DNA of 64,000 nucleotides from Curtobacterium sp. GC_Cur_3 (GCF_026544205.1 NZ_JALNUI010000011.1:44635-108634), one strand, 5' to 3'. Shown: positions 15,389 through 24,364, counted from the first letter of the stretch. The notes: generated by a model not told the origin, from the sequence alone. A program made the numbers and translations.

Positions 15389-16012
15389 ATGCCACAGCAC
15401 TCCAGCACCATCGAACGTCGCTTCCGGGGCCGGATCATGGGCGTCGGCACGACCTCGGGCGTCCGACTCGTCATCGGCATGTGGGAGCAGTCCCCGTTCG
15501 GTGCGTTCACGGACGTCTTCGTGGAGCTGCCCGACGGGTCGAGCGTGCTGCTCGCCCCGGACGAGATCGTCGCCGCGTACGTCTCCGGCACCTACCGCTT
15601 CGACGCGGTCGACGTCCTGCCGGTGCACGCCAGGCGGACGGCGTCCGGGCTGGAGCTCGACGCCGGCCAGCTCCGCGCGACCATCGACGTCGGCACGATC
15701 TCGCCGCTCGGTCGGCTGCTCCGTGTCGTGCCCAAGCCGATCGCCCGCGACCCTCGCTGGCTCCGGACGATCAACCCGATCGCGCGGCTCGTCGCACCGG
15801 GCGCCGGCACCGCGGGCTCGGCGGGGAACGGCCGTCGCGAGTACTACGGCGTGACCGGGGCGCACGACGTCACCGGTGTCCGCGGGACCTGGGCGGGGGA
15901 GCCCCTCGGGGACCTGGCGCCGCTCGACCCGCCCGTGCGCTTCGGCTTCGCGTCGATGCCGCGCATCCCGCAGGTCGTCGACGTCGAGACGACCATCCGC
16001 GAGCCCGCCTGA
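15389..16012 (+). CDS. hypothetical protein
   Basis: A 207-residue protein of no recognised family. The N-terminal half is beta-rich (ERRFRGRIMGVGTTSGVRLV, GAFTDVFVELPDGSSVLLAP), then FDAVDVLPVHARRTASGLEL; the C-terminal half has VPKPIARDPRWLRTINPIAR. No signal peptide or membrane helix is seen. The alternating strands and codon use look like a real gene of an actinobacterium. ATG 15389 is the first good start. Single gene followed by a small hairpin. Confidence 0.7.
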   Translation: MPQHSSTIERRFRGRIMGVGTTSGVRLVIGMWEQSPFGAFTDVFVELPDGSSVLLAPDEIVAAYVSGTYRFDAVDVLPVHARRTASGLELDAGQLRATIDVGTISPLGRLLRVVPKPIARDPRWLRTINPIARLVAPGAGTAGSAGNGRREYYGVTGAHDVTGVRGTWAGEPLGDLAPLDPPVRFGFASMPRIPQVVDVETTIREPA

Positions 16013-16026
16013 CGGACCCGCACCGC

Positions 16027-16050
16027 GCTCCGCAGCCGGCGGGGCGGAGC
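16027..16050 (+). terminator. short hairpin after the hypothetical gene
   Basis: GCTCCGC and GCGGAGC flank a 10-base loop 15 bp after the stop codon. Moderate strength, no T-tract. Confidence 0.45.
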
Positions 16051-16195
16051 CGGACCGAGCCTCCAGGCCGGGTCGTGAACCGCTGACCGAGGTGCTGGAC
16101 GTGTCCAGGGTGGAGGGGCAGACTGACCCGAACGGTACGCCCCCGGGTTGCCCGGCCAGGTCGGTGCAACGGGGCACTCGATGCGAAGGAGCACC

Positions 16196-16687
16196 ATGAC
16201 CGACACGCAGGCGGACCAACTCGCCGCCATCTCGGACATCGTCCACGGAGCCCGAACCGCCCTCCTGACCACGGTCAGCGAGGACGGGTCCCTGCACGCA
16301 CGACCGCTCGCGGTGCAGGACAAGACCTTCCACCGCACCCTGCGCTTCCTGGTGCAGGACGGCAGCGAGAAGGTCGCCGACATCGCCAGGAACCCGCACG
16401 TGAACGTCGCGATCGAGTCGCAGGGCGGCTACCTGTCCATCGCGGGGACGGCCACGGTCACGCAGGACGACTCGGTCATCGACGAGCTGTGGTCGCCGTT
16501 CGCCGAGGCCTGGTTCCCGGACGGGCGGGGGGACCCCTCGATCCGGCTCCTCACCGTCGAGGGGGACTCGGTCGAGTACTGGACGCAGGACTCCGGGAAG
16601 GTCGGCACCCTCGTGCAGACGATGAAGGCCGCGCTCGGGCGGGAGTCCCAGCCCGACGTCGGGAGCCACGGGACGGTCGAGCTGTAG
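16196..16687 (+). CDS. pyridoxamine 5'-phosphate oxidase family (general stress protein type)
   Basis: A 163-residue split-barrel flavin-binding protein of the general stress protein 26 type. ALLTTVSEDGSLHARPLAVQ, RFLVQDGSEKVADIARNPHV and NVAIESQGGYLSIAGTATV are the family blocks, then SVIDELWSPFAEAWFPDG and VEYWTQDSGKVGTLVQTMKA. Homologues bind FMN or FAD. ATG 16196 follows GAAGGAG; the frame is open 16 codons further up without a site. It is followed by a repeat-filled gap. Confidence 0.9.
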   Translation: MTDTQADQLAAISDIVHGARTALLTTVSEDGSLHARPLAVQDKTFHRTLRFLVQDGSEKVADIARNPHVNVAIESQGGYLSIAGTATVTQDDSVIDELWSPFAEAWFPDGRGDPSIRLLTVEGDSVEYWTQDSGKVGTLVQTMKAALGRESQPDVGSHGTVEL

Positions 16688-16720
16688 CGGGCGGGGGTCT
16701 TCTCGGGCGCTGAGCGCGTG

Positions 16721-16921
16721 CGAGACACCCCCCTCTCGGCGGGGGACGGCTTCGTCAGCGCGAGTTGCACGGGCGAGACGCCGATGTCTCGTGCTGAGAC
16801 GCCCCCGTCTCGATGCGAGATACCGGTGTCTGCGCGAGACGCCTCGATGCACGCGAGACGCGGTCGAAAACTGCGGCGTCTCGGAGCTCGGGCGGCGTCT
16901 CAGCGAGACGCCGGTGTCTCG
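16721..16921. repeat. array of 18-bp palindromes (E family, array 1)
   Basis: Units such as CGAGACGCCGATGTCTCG (16774), TGAGACGCCCCCGTCTCG (16795), CGAGATACCGGTGTCTGC (16816) and CGAGACGCCGGTGTCTCG (16904) lie in the gap between convergent genes. Spacing is 21 bp for three of them; further degenerate CGAGAC copies lie at 16721, 16835 and 16854. It is not a CRISPR, because the spacers are only a few bases. Confidence 0.75.
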
Positions 16922-16983
16922 AAGTGGGCGGGCTGTGCCGGGGCAGCGCTGTCGGAGCTCGCACGGTGCGCGATCACTCAGCT

Positions 16984-17045
16984 GGTGCGAGGTTGGCAAG
17001 CCCGTGCGGCTGTACGAACCCGCACCCAGTGGTCAACCTCGCACC
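16984..17045. repeat. D-family palindromic repeat (copy 2, degenerate)
   Basis: GGTGCGAGGTTGG at the left and CCTCGCACC at the right with CCCGTGCGG / CCGCACC inside form an imperfect hairpin of about 62 bp. It is followed by a 20-bp direct repeat of CCGAGCGTCAGCGCAGCCC (17044 and 17078). The rest of the gap to 17134 holds nothing else I can recognise. Confidence 0.65.
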
Positions 17046-17134
17046 GAGCGTCAGCGCAGCCCCCCGCGCTGAGCGCCGAGCGTCAGCGCAGCCCGCCGCA
17101 CGCACCCCGCCCCCGCCCGCGCGGGGCGCTCCCG

Positions 17135-18376
17135 TCACGGGGGCCCGAGCAGCCACAGCACCGCGACGAGCACCGGCTGCCCGAGCACCGCGCACGTCAC
17201 CAGGGTCCACCGCATCCACGGCTTCGCGACGAGCTCGGGCGACCCGAGCAGCGGCGCGAGCGGCATCAGCAGCCGCGGGGTGGAGGCCATCGGCAGCGAC
17301 ACCGCGAACACGTAGAGCGCGTACGCCCCCGAGAACACCAGCGTGGTGGTGCCCAGCGTGCGGGTCGACCGCCGCAGCAGCCACAGCGGGTACCCGACGA
17401 GCAGCCCGATCACGATCATGACCCCGCCGACGCCGAGCCACTTCGCCGTCGTCAGGAACCACGGCGTCAGCGGCATGAAGTCGACGCGCCCGATGAAGTT
17501 GACCCACCAGGACATCTCCGTGGCCAGGTAGGCGTCGGACTGCCCGGTCACGTGCGCGGCGACGACCGGCCACGCGAGCCCGGCCAGCACCATCACCACG
17601 CCGGCCCCGACGACCCGCAGCAGCTCACCGAGCGGGAACCCGTCGAGCACCCGGACCGACCCTCGGCGCAGCTGGACCAGTCGGATGAGGGTGACCACGC
17701 CGAGCGTCAGCGGCAGCGCCAGGGCTCCCGGTCGGGTGAAGGCGGCGGCGACCCCGAGCAGCGTCAGCAGCCCGTACCGCCGGTGCTCCAGCGCCAGGAG
17801 CGCACCGAACGTCAGCGCGAGGAACGTGCTCTCCGCGTACCCGACCTGCAGCAGGAAGGACAGCGGCCCGCACGTGAAGAAGAAGACCGCCCACATGGCG
17901 GCTGCGTCACCGGCACGCTCGCGGACGAGTCGGTGCAGGAGCAGCGCGGCGACGAACCCGGCGACCAACGCCACGGCCGGCGCGCCGACGTCGAACGGCA
18001 GCCCGGTGGAGACGGTGAGCAGCCGGATGGTGAACGGGAACGCCGGCAGGAACGCCCAGGCGTTCTGGGCGACGTGCCCGGCGGCGTCGAGCGGGAGCGT
18101 CGTCGGGTAGCCGTGCAGCGAGATCTGCTCGTAGTACTGGCCGTCCCACGACGTGAGGAACCGCAGGAACCCGTGCTCGTTCCCCCAGATCGCGTTCTCC
18201 GGCTGCGACCGCGCCATCAGCGGGTACGCCAGCGCCAGCCAGAGCGTCGAGACGAGACGACCGCCGGTCCAGACGAGCAGCACGGCGGCCCACGCGGGCA
18301 GGCTCACCACGGCGTCGATCGCGCGGCGTCGACCGGTCGCGATCGACTGCGGCAGGGTCCCCTCGAGACGGGTCAC
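17135..18376 (-). CDS. membrane mannosyltransferase, PIG-V/GT-C type
   Basis: A 413-residue polytopic membrane protein with the layout of GT-C glycosyltransferases of the PIG-V (GPI mannosyltransferase II)-like family. The first external loop carries RFLTSWDGQYYEQISLHGYP with the acidic W-D-x-x-Y/W motif of the active site, and QNAWAFLPAFPFTIRLL and LLQVGYAESTFLALTFGALL are family signatures. About nine to ten helices follow. It would transfer mannose from a polyprenyl donor to a cell-envelope acceptor. Single gene, convergent with the gene at 16196. Confidence 0.85.
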   Translation of the reverse strand: MTRLEGTLPQSIATGRRRAIDAVVSLPAWAAVLLVWTGGRLVSTLWLALAYPLMARSQPENAIWGNEHGFLRFLTSWDGQYYEQISLHGYPTTLPLDAAGHVAQNAWAFLPAFPFTIRLLTVSTGLPFDVGAPAVALVAGFVAALLLHRLVRERAGDAAAMWAVFFFTCGPLSFLLQVGYAESTFLALTFGALLALEHRRYGLLTLLGVAAAFTRPGALALPLTLGVVTLIRLVQLRRGSVRVLDGFPLGELLRVVGAGVVMVLAGLAWPVVAAHVTGQSDAYLATEMSWWVNFIGRVDFMPLTPWFLTTAKWLGVGGVMIVIGLLVGYPLWLLRRSTRTLGTTTLVFSGAYALYVFAVSLPMASTPRLLMPLAPLLGSPELVAKPWMRWTLVTCAVLGQPVLVAVLWLLGPP

Positions 18377-18568
18377 GTGTGTGTCCCACGTCGTTCGGGC
18401 AGAGCAGACGGCACCTCAGCAGCGTAACGAGGGAACGCTGGACGGTCGCCGTCGGCCTCGGCCGACACGCGGCAGGGGCCGGACGGGAGGCTCGACCCGC
18501 GTTGTGCAGGCCGGAAAGCGCAGGTCGAGTGGCCGGTCCCGGCAGCCGTCACGGCCCTAGCCTGGAGG

Positions 18569-18624
18569 CCCGTCCACTCGAACCCGTCCACTCGGACCCG
18601 TCCGTCCAGACCCGTCCGCTCGGA
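18569..18624. repeat. four tandem 14-bp units upstream of ridA
   Basis: CCCGTCCACTCGAA, CCCGTCCACTCGGA, CCCGTCCGTCCAGA and CCCGTCCGCTCGGA follow each other without gaps, ending 16 bp before the ridA start codon. A GGGAGGCTCG motif copy is at 18485. No promoter is clear in the 264-bp gap before ridA. Confidence 0.8.
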
Positions 18625-18640
18625 CCCAGGAGGAGCCACC

Positions 18641-19027
18641 GTGCCGAAGACCGCCATCGTGACCGACAACGCCCCGAAGCCAGCCGGCCCCTACAGCCAG
18701 GGCATCGTGGCCAACGGCTTCCTCTACACCGCCGGCTTCGGCCCGCAGGACCCGGCCACCGGGGCGATGGCCGACGACGTCGCCGGGCAGACCGCGCAGG
18801 TGCTCGCGAACGTGGCGGCCGTCCTCGCCGAGCACGGGGCCACCCTGGACGACGTCGTGAAGTCGACCGTGCACCTCGAGCACTCCGACCGCGACTTCCC
18901 GGCCTTCAACGAGGAGTACGCCAAGCACTTCACGGCCCCGTACCCGGTGCGCACCACCGTGCAGTCGCACCTCGCCGGCATCCTCGTCGAGATCGACGTC
19001 GTGGCGGTGCTGCCCAGCGCGTCCTGA
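18641..19027 (+). CDS. ridA: RidA family enamine/imine deaminase
   Basis: A 128-residue RidA (YjgF) protein, which hydrolyses reactive enamines such as 2-aminoacrylate made by PLP-dependent dehydratases. Family blocks: APKPAGPYSQGIVANGFLYT, GFGPQDPATG, then VVKSTVHLEHSDRDFPAFNE and PYPVRTTVQSHLAGILVEID; the conserved Arg is in PVRTTV. GTG 18641 follows AGGAGGAG. It faces a five-gene operon whose first product is a PLP D-amino acid lyase, so detoxifying that enzyme's enamine is a sensible role (inference). Confidence 0.93.
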   Translation: MPKTAIVTDNAPKPAGPYSQGIVANGFLYTAGFGPQDPATGAMADDVAGQTAQVLANVAAVLAEHGATLDDVVKSTVHLEHSDRDFPAFNEEYAKHFTAPYPVRTTVQSHLAGILVEIDVVAVLPSAS

Positions 19028-19052
19028 CGCCGCCGCACGCACCGACCCCCGG

Positions 19053-20615
19053 TCAGCCGGCTCTGCGGAGTCCCTGGCCGGGGGTCGCGTGCGTCAGGGC
19101 ACCGTCCGCGAGCACGGGTACGCCCGCGACGAGCACGTCCTCGATGCCCTCGGCCAGGCGCATCGGGAGCGCGTAGGTCGAACGGGCCGCCACCCGGGCC
19201 GGGTCCACCACGACGAGGTCCGCGACCGCCCCGACCTCGACCCTGCCACGGGCGCCCAGGCGGTGGCGCTCGGCGGCGGTCGTCGCGAGGTGGCGTGCGG
19301 CCTCGGCCCAGCTGAGACGACCGGGCACCGCGTACTCCTCGAGGTACCGCGCGAAGGTGCCGTACGCGCGGGGATGCGGGTGCGTACCGACGAAGATGCC
19401 GTCGGACCCGGCGGTGTGTCCCGGTCGGCGGAACAGCGGTGCGAGGTCGTCGGCGGTCCTCGGCGAAGGGACCCGCATCACGACGGTCACCTGCGACGAG
19501 GACGCCACCAGCACGTCGAGGGCGAGGTCCACGGCATCGGTGCCCGTCACGGCGGCGGCCTCGGCGAGGGTCCGGCCCTGCAGCGCGTGGAACGCCGGCG
19601 CCGGTACGTGGGACAGCGTCACCTGGTCGGCCCACCCGGCACCGAGGTCGGCTCGGCCGAGCACGCGGTCGAGCACGGCCGCGCGGACCCTGGCCCGTCC
19701 GGCGTCGTCCGCGATCGCCGCCGCGAGGTCGCTCGTGCCCGGTCGGGCCAGCTCGGCCGGCAGCAGCAGCATCGACAGGATCGTGCACCCGCGGGAGTAC
19801 GGGTACGCGTCGAAGGACATCGGCGCCCCGGACCGCTCCAGGTCGTCGAGGACCCCGAGCGCCAGGTCGACGGGTGCGTGCAGGTGCGACACGTGCGCGC
19901 GGACCCCGGTGGCGCGGACGACCGTCGCGACCTCCTCGAGGCCGACCCGGGCGTTCGCCTCGTACCCGCCGCGCATGTGCGACACGTACAGCCCGTCGGC
20001 GTCGGCGACCTCGATGCACAGCGCCGTCAGCTCCGCGGTGTCCGCGTACAGCCCCGGCACGTAGTCGAGCCCCGTCGACAGACCGACCGCCCCCTCGTCC
20101 AGGCCGTTGCGGACGAGGGTGCGCATCGCGCGGAGCTCGTCCGGGGCCGCGGCACCCGGGCCGTCGCCACGGACCAGGTGCCGGACCGTCCCCGCGGGCA
20201 CGAGCGTCGCCACGTTGAGCGGGGTCGTGCCGTCGTAGGTCGCGAGCAGGTCGCCGATGCCACCGCCCTCGTGGTGCGGGTGCTCGCCGTCGATCGCGCT
20301 GAAGTACGTCCAGGCGTAGACCCCGTCGCCCGGGGCCGGACCGACGCCGTCCTGCCCGGTGACGATCGTCGTGACGCCCTGCCGGAGGAGCGCGAGCTGC
20401 ACCTCGGGCTCGAACACGAGGGCACCGGCGTGCGAGTGCGCGTCGACGAACCCCGGCAGCACGAGGCGCTCGCCGCAGTCGACCACGGTGGCACCGGGTG
20501 GCGCGGGGACCGCGGGCGCGATGCGGGTGATGCGGTCGTCCTCGACCAGGACGTCGGCGGGCCGCACCCCGTCGTCGTCGACCACGGAGCCGCCGCGGAG
20601 CAGGACCGTCGTCAT
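19053..20615 (-). CDS. N-acyl-D-amino-acid deacylase (D-aminoacylase) family
   Basis: A 520-residue metal-dependent amidohydrolase that removes acyl groups from D-amino acids. The small beta-sandwich part is at both ends (VDCGERLVLPGFVDAHSHAG; ADLVVVDPARVAARSTYALP). The TIM barrel carries H-S-H in DAHSHAG, YVSHMRGGYEANA, HVSHLHAP and the catalytic Asp in GSDGIFVGTHPHPRAYGTF, all typical of D-aminoacylase. Its start overlaps the end of the aldolase gene by four bases. Last gene of the D-amino-acid operon; convergent with ridA. Confidence 0.88.
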   Translation of the reverse strand: MTTVLLRGGSVVDDDGVRPADVLVEDDRITRIAPAVPAPPGATVVDCGERLVLPGFVDAHSHAGALVFEPEVQLALLRQGVTTIVTGQDGVGPAPGDGVYAWTYFSAIDGEHPHHEGGGIGDLLATYDGTTPLNVATLVPAGTVRHLVRGDGPGAAAPDELRAMRTLVRNGLDEGAVGLSTGLDYVPGLYADTAELTALCIEVADADGLYVSHMRGGYEANARVGLEEVATVVRATGVRAHVSHLHAPVDLALGVLDDLERSGAPMSFDAYPYSRGCTILSMLLLPAELARPGTSDLAAAIADDAGRARVRAAVLDRVLGRADLGAGWADQVTLSHVPAPAFHALQGRTLAEAAAVTGTDAVDLALDVLVASSSQVTVVMRVPSPRTADDLAPLFRRPGHTAGSDGIFVGTHPHPRAYGTFARYLEEYAVPGRLSWAEAARHLATTAAERHRLGARGRVEVGAVADLVVVDPARVAARSTYALPMRLAEGIEDVLVAGVPVLADGALTHATPGQGLRRAG

Positions 20616-21274
20616 CGGGGCAGCCCGGCGAGGAGCTGTCCGGCTCGGACCCGGAGCGCGTCGAGGTCGCCGGTGTCCAGGGCGTCGCCGACGAGCGGGG
20701 ACCCGAGCCCGACGGCGACGGCCCCGGCGGCGAGGTAGTCGGCCGCGTCGTCCAGCCCGATGCCACCGGTGGGGATGACGTCCACGAAGTCGAGCGGTGC
20801 GAGGACCTGCCGGAGGAACGCCGGACCGCCGAGCTGCGCGGCCGGGAACACCTTGACCGCCCGGGCCCCGAGCTGCCAGGCGCGCACGATCTCCGTCGGC
20901 GTCGCGGCACCCGGGTACCAGCCGAGGCCGCGCTCGTGGGCTCGCTCCCCGATGACCGGGTCGGTGTGCGGGCTCACGGCGAACACCGCACCCGCCGCGG
21001 CTGCGTCGTCGAGCTGGCGGGTGTCCATGACCGTCCCGACGCCGATCGACGCCCCGCTGCCGTACCGGTCGACGGCCCAGGCGATGCCCTCACGCCAGCG
21101 CGGGGTGTTCGTCGTGATCTCGATCGCCAGGACACCGGCCTCCACCAGGGTGCGGACGACGTCCTCGACGTGCTCGCCGGTCCCACCGCGCAGGATCGCG
21201 ATCGCGGGTCCCGCCTGGTGCCGGTGGCGCGGGGGAGCGTCGGCGGTCGTGGTGCTCGGTGCGGGGTCGGTCAT
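20612..21274 (-). CDS. KDPG/KHG-type aldolase
   Basis: A 220-residue class I aldolase of the 2-dehydro-3-deoxyphosphogluconate / 4-hydroxy-2-oxoglutarate family. The Schiff-base Lys is in AVKVFPAAQLGGPAFLRQVL, followed by VIPTGGIGLDDAADYLAAGA. GTVMDTRQLDDAAAAGAVF and VSPHTDP complete the barrel. It would split the phosphorylated keto-sugar acid made by the neighbouring PfkB kinase into pyruvate and a triose. It ends within the start of the D-aminoacylase gene (four-base overlap), 38 bp after the kinase gene. Confidence 0.88.
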   Translation of the reverse strand: MTDPAPSTTTADAPPRHRHQAGPAIAILRGGTGEHVEDVVRTLVEAGVLAIEITTNTPRWREGIAWAVDRYGSGASIGVGTVMDTRQLDDAAAAGAVFAVSPHTDPVIGERAHERGLGWYPGAATPTEIVRAWQLGARAVKVFPAAQLGGPAFLRQVLAPLDFVDVIPTGGIGLDDAADYLAAGAVAVGLGSPLVGDALDTGDLDALRVRAGQLLAGLPR

Positions 21275-21312
21275 CGTGCGCTTCCTCGTGCTCGTGGGTG
21301 GGCAGGGATCGG

Positions 21313-22317
21313 TCAGCGGTCGACGCGGTCGTGGACGGCGTGGTCGGCGTGGTCGGCCTCACCGTGGTCGACGAGCCCGAGCCGGAGCCCAGGCGCGCCG
21401 GGGTCCGGGCGTCGCCAGTCGCCGTGCACCGTGCAGGCGAGTGCTCCGGCGTCGGCGGCCGCGTCGAGGGCCTCGGCCGGGGAGCGCCCCGCGAGGTCGG
21501 CGGCGAGCCACCCGGCGACGAAGGCGTCCCCGGCACCGACCGGGTCCACCACGGCGACCGGGCTGGCCGCGCGGCGGTGGATCGTGCCCTTGACGGACGC
21601 GACCGCGCCGCGGGAGCCGAGCTTCACGACGGCGATGCCGGTCGCGAGCGCGGCGAGCTCGTGCGCGAGTGCCTCGTCGTCACCGGGGCGTTCGTCCCGC
21701 CCGAGGACGAGCCGGGCCTCGTCGTCCCCGGCGAAGACGACCGCAGCCCGGGCAGCGACGGCGCGGTACCACCCGCGCCCCGTGGCGTCGTCGACGAGCT
21801 TCGGCCGGTGGTTGACGTCGAACGACACGGGGACGCCGGCGTCGGTGGCGCGCACGACCGCCGCGTGCACGGTCTCACGGGCGGTGTCGGAGAGCGCGAG
21901 CGTGATGCCGGTGACGTGGAGCAGCGTGGCCCGTTCGACGACGCCGGACGGCAGGTCACCCGGTGTGAACGCCGACGCCGCCGAGCCCCGGCGGTGGTAG
22001 GTCACCCGCGTGCGGCCGTCCGGCAGGCGCTCCTTCAGCATGATGCCGGTCGACCGCTCCGGGTCCCGCACGCCGACGACCGCGACGCCCTGGGCCGTGA
22101 CGTCCGCGAGCACGCGGTCCCCGGCGGGGTCCACCCCGACCCGGCCGATCCACGTCACGGGGACCCCGGCGTGCGCCAGGCCGATCGCGACGTTGCTCTC
22201 GGCGCCGCCGGTGTCGACGCCCATCGTGTCGAGCTCGACCAGGGCGCCGCGGCCGCCGAGCAGCAGCATCGTCTCGCCGAAGGTCAGCACCCCGGTCGCC
22301 CCGGTCACCGAGGTCAT
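21313..22317 (-). CDS. PfkB family sugar kinase (2-keto-3-deoxygluconate kinase type)
   Basis: A 334-residue ribokinase-fold kinase. The N-terminal GETMLLLGG and GGAESNVAIGLAHAGVPVTW bind sugar; SFDVNHRPKLV is a KDG-kinase-like segment; DPVGAGDAFVAGWLAADLAG holds the catalytic Asp and anion hole. Beside a KDPG aldolase the likely substrate is 2-keto-3-deoxygluconate or an amino-sugar-acid derivative. ATG 22317 overlaps the IclR stop by four bases. The C-terminal 20 residues are a His/Asp-rich tail (DHGEADHADHAVHD). Confidence 0.88.
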   Translation of the reverse strand: MTSVTGATGVLTFGETMLLLGGRGALVELDTMGVDTGGAESNVAIGLAHAGVPVTWIGRVGVDPAGDRVLADVTAQGVAVVGVRDPERSTGIMLKERLPDGRTRVTYHRRGSAASAFTPGDLPSGVVERATLLHVTGITLALSDTARETVHAAVVRATDAGVPVSFDVNHRPKLVDDATGRGWYRAVAARAAVVFAGDDEARLVLGRDERPGDDEALAHELAALATGIAVVKLGSRGAVASVKGTIHRRAASPVAVVDPVGAGDAFVAGWLAADLAGRSPAEALDAAADAGALACTVHGDWRRPDPGAPGLRLGLVDHGEADHADHAVHDRVDR

Positions 22318-23153
22318 CGTGGGCTCCTGGCGAGTGCGAGCTGGGCGGAGGAGGACCCGAGCGCGACCGAGATCTCCAGCGCGGTGCGGACCACGCCGTC
22401 GCCGAGCGCGCGGACGGCCGAGGCGCGGAACCCGGACGCCAGGCCCGAGATGCTCATCGCGCCGACCACCTGGTTCGCGTGGTCGAGCACCGGCGCCGCG
22501 ACACAGCGGATGTCCGGCTCGTTCTCCCGGTCGTCGATGCCGTAGCCGCGGTCCCGCGTGCGCCCGATCTCCTGGCGCCAGCGGTCGTCGTCGGTGATCG
22601 AGTGCTCGGTCATGGCGGTGCCGGGCGTCGCCAGGACCCGGCCGAGCAGGTCGGGGTCTCCGAACGCCACCATCGCCTTGCCCGACGCCGTGTTCCGCAT
22701 CGGCAGGCGGTTCCCGATGCGCGAGCCCATCCGGACGGTCCCGCGGGTCTCGACCTTGTCGACGTAGACGATGTCCGTGCCGTCCGGCACGACGAGGTGG
22801 CACGTCAGCCCGGTCTGCTCGGCGGTGCGCCGGAGGAACGGGGCCGCGGCCGCGCGGAGGTCGATGCCCTCGAGGTAGCTCTGCCCGAGGAGCAGCGACC
22901 CGAGCCCCAGCGTGAAGCCCGCGTCCGGGGTGCGGCGGAGCAGGTCGTTCTCGAGCATCGGGGCCGTGAGCCGCAGCACGGTGGACTTCGACGTGCCGAG
23001 TTCACCGCTCAGCGTCGTGAGGCTGACCGACGGCGCGCCGTTCCGGGTCCGGTCCGCGACGAGGTCGAGGATGCGCAGGCCCCGGCGCAGCGAGAGGGCG
23101 GCGTTCCGGGCGGGTGCCTGGGCGTCGGTGTCGGTCGGAGTCACGGTGGGCAT
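22314..23153 (-). CDS. IclR family transcriptional regulator
   Basis: A 279-residue IclR regulator. The winged helix is at about residues 20-85 (LRRGLRILDLVADRTRNGAP; LTTLSGELGTSKSTVLRLTA with the recognition helix). The C-terminal GAF-like effector domain includes VPDGTDIVYVDKVETRGTVR, LPMRNTASGKAMVA and DDRENEPDIRCVAAPV. It is the second gene of the operon, overlapping the lyase stop by one base (TGATG) and the kinase start by four. It probably controls the operon through the site at 24448. Confidence 0.92.
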   Translation of the reverse strand: MPTVTPTDTDAQAPARNAALSLRRGLRILDLVADRTRNGAPSVSLTTLSGELGTSKSTVLRLTAPMLENDLLRRTPDAGFTLGLGSLLLGQSYLEGIDLRAAAAPFLRRTAEQTGLTCHLVVPDGTDIVYVDKVETRGTVRMGSRIGNRLPMRNTASGKAMVAFGDPDLLGRVLATPGTAMTEHSITDDDRWRQEIGRTRDRGYGIDDRENEPDIRCVAAPVLDHANQVVGAMSISGLASGFRASAVRALGDGVVRTALEISVALGSSSAQLALARSPR

Positions 23154-24364
23154 CAGAACCACGTCGCGATCGTCTCGAGCACGGTGTCCTCGTCGTCGAT
23201 GACCTGCACGGCACGCCACTTGTCGAACACCGTGCACGGGTGCGAGATCCCGAACACGACCACGTCGCCGGGCGTCAGCACGACCTCCGGTGCCAGCGCG
23301 AGGTAGCAGTGCTGGTCGTCGAGGCGGGTGACGGTGACCGCCCCGGGAGCCAGCGCCGTCCCGGGGAGCCGCTCCGAGCCTCCCGGCCGGATCTGCCGCA
23401 CGACGGGCAGTCCCTCGTCGAAGGAGATGTCGCGCTTGCCGACCGCGACGAGTGCCAGGCCGGGCTCCGGGCACGAGGTGACGCGGCCCCAGACCTCGAT
23501 CGCGGGGCGGAGCGAGCCCTCGGCGGGGTGGCGGCCGAAGGGCGTGCGGTCGGCGTAGAAGCCGTCGTCGTGGGTCAGGGACGCGCCGGAGCGGAGCAGG
23601 ACGTCGAGGTCTGCCGGGCGGGCGGCGACCGCGTCGCCGACGGCGTCGAACCAGGCGCTGCCGCCCATGCTCAGCAGCCCGCGCTCGCCGGGGACGAGGT
23701 GGTGGACGGCGGCTGCGACGGCGAGGACGCCCGAGACGTAGGCGCGGGCGGCGTCGACGCCGGGCAGGCCGCCCTCGTAGCCGGCGACGCCGCGGAGGAC
23801 GACACCGGGGCCCGCTCCTGCCGCTGCCTCCGCGACCTCGATCGCGGCCTCGGGGGAGCGGACCCCGGTGCGGCCGCCCGGGAAGCCGACCTCGACGACG
23901 ACGTGCACCGCGCCGTCGACGGCCCGCGCTGCGTCGGCCGCGGCGCGGACACCGACGGCCGAGTCGACCCAGCAGAGGACGTCCGACCCCGGGTCGACGG
24001 TCCGGCGGGAGGCGAGCCAGCGGAGCCCGGCGGGGTCGAGCACCTCGTTCGCGACGAGGAGGTGGCGTAGCCCGTGCTCCCACGCGACCATGGCCTGCTG
24101 CACCGAGGCCACCGTGACGCCCCACGCGCCGGCGTCGACCTGGCGACGGGCGAGGGCCGGGGCCATGTGCGTCTTCATGTGCGGCGCGAACAGCATGTCG
24201 TGGCGGTCGACCCAGTCCTGCATGACGGCGGTGTTCGACGTCAGAGCGGACTCGCGGAGCGTCATCACCGGCAGGTGGGCGTCGTCGAGGACGTGGCGGG
24301 GCGTCGCGCTGGTGCTCGGTTCCGGGGCGCCCTTCGTGGTCACGGTGGCGGGGGTGGTCGGCAT
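23153..24364 (-). CDS. PLP-dependent D-serine deaminase / D-threonine aldolase-like protein (DSD1 type)
   Basis: A 403-residue fold-type III PLP enzyme. The alanine-racemase-like barrel starts with LPVMTLRESALTSNTAVMQD and FAPHMKTHMAPALARRQVD, where the Lys in HMKTH binds PLP. The C-terminal DSD1 domain has DDQHCYLAL and GISHPCTVFDKW, whose His and Cys match the zinc ligands of D-serine dehydratase and metal-activated D-threonine aldolase. ATG 24364 follows AGGAGG. First gene of the operon. It would deaminate or cleave a D-hydroxy amino acid or a related amino sugar acid. Confidence 0.85.
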   Translation of the reverse strand: MPTTPATVTTKGAPEPSTSATPRHVLDDAHLPVMTLRESALTSNTAVMQDWVDRHDMLFAPHMKTHMAPALARRQVDAGAWGVTVASVQQAMVAWEHGLRHLLVANEVLDPAGLRWLASRRTVDPGSDVLCWVDSAVGVRAAADAARAVDGAVHVVVEVGFPGGRTGVRSPEAAIEVAEAAAGAGPGVVLRGVAGYEGGLPGVDAARAYVSGVLAVAAAVHHLVPGERGLLSMGGSAWFDAVGDAVAARPADLDVLLRSGASLTHDDGFYADRTPFGRHPAEGSLRPAIEVWGRVTSCPEPGLALVAVGKRDISFDEGLPVVRQIRPGGSERLPGTALAPGAVTVTRLDDQHCYLALAPEVVLTPGDVVVFGISHPCTVFDKWRAVQVIDDEDTVLETIATWF

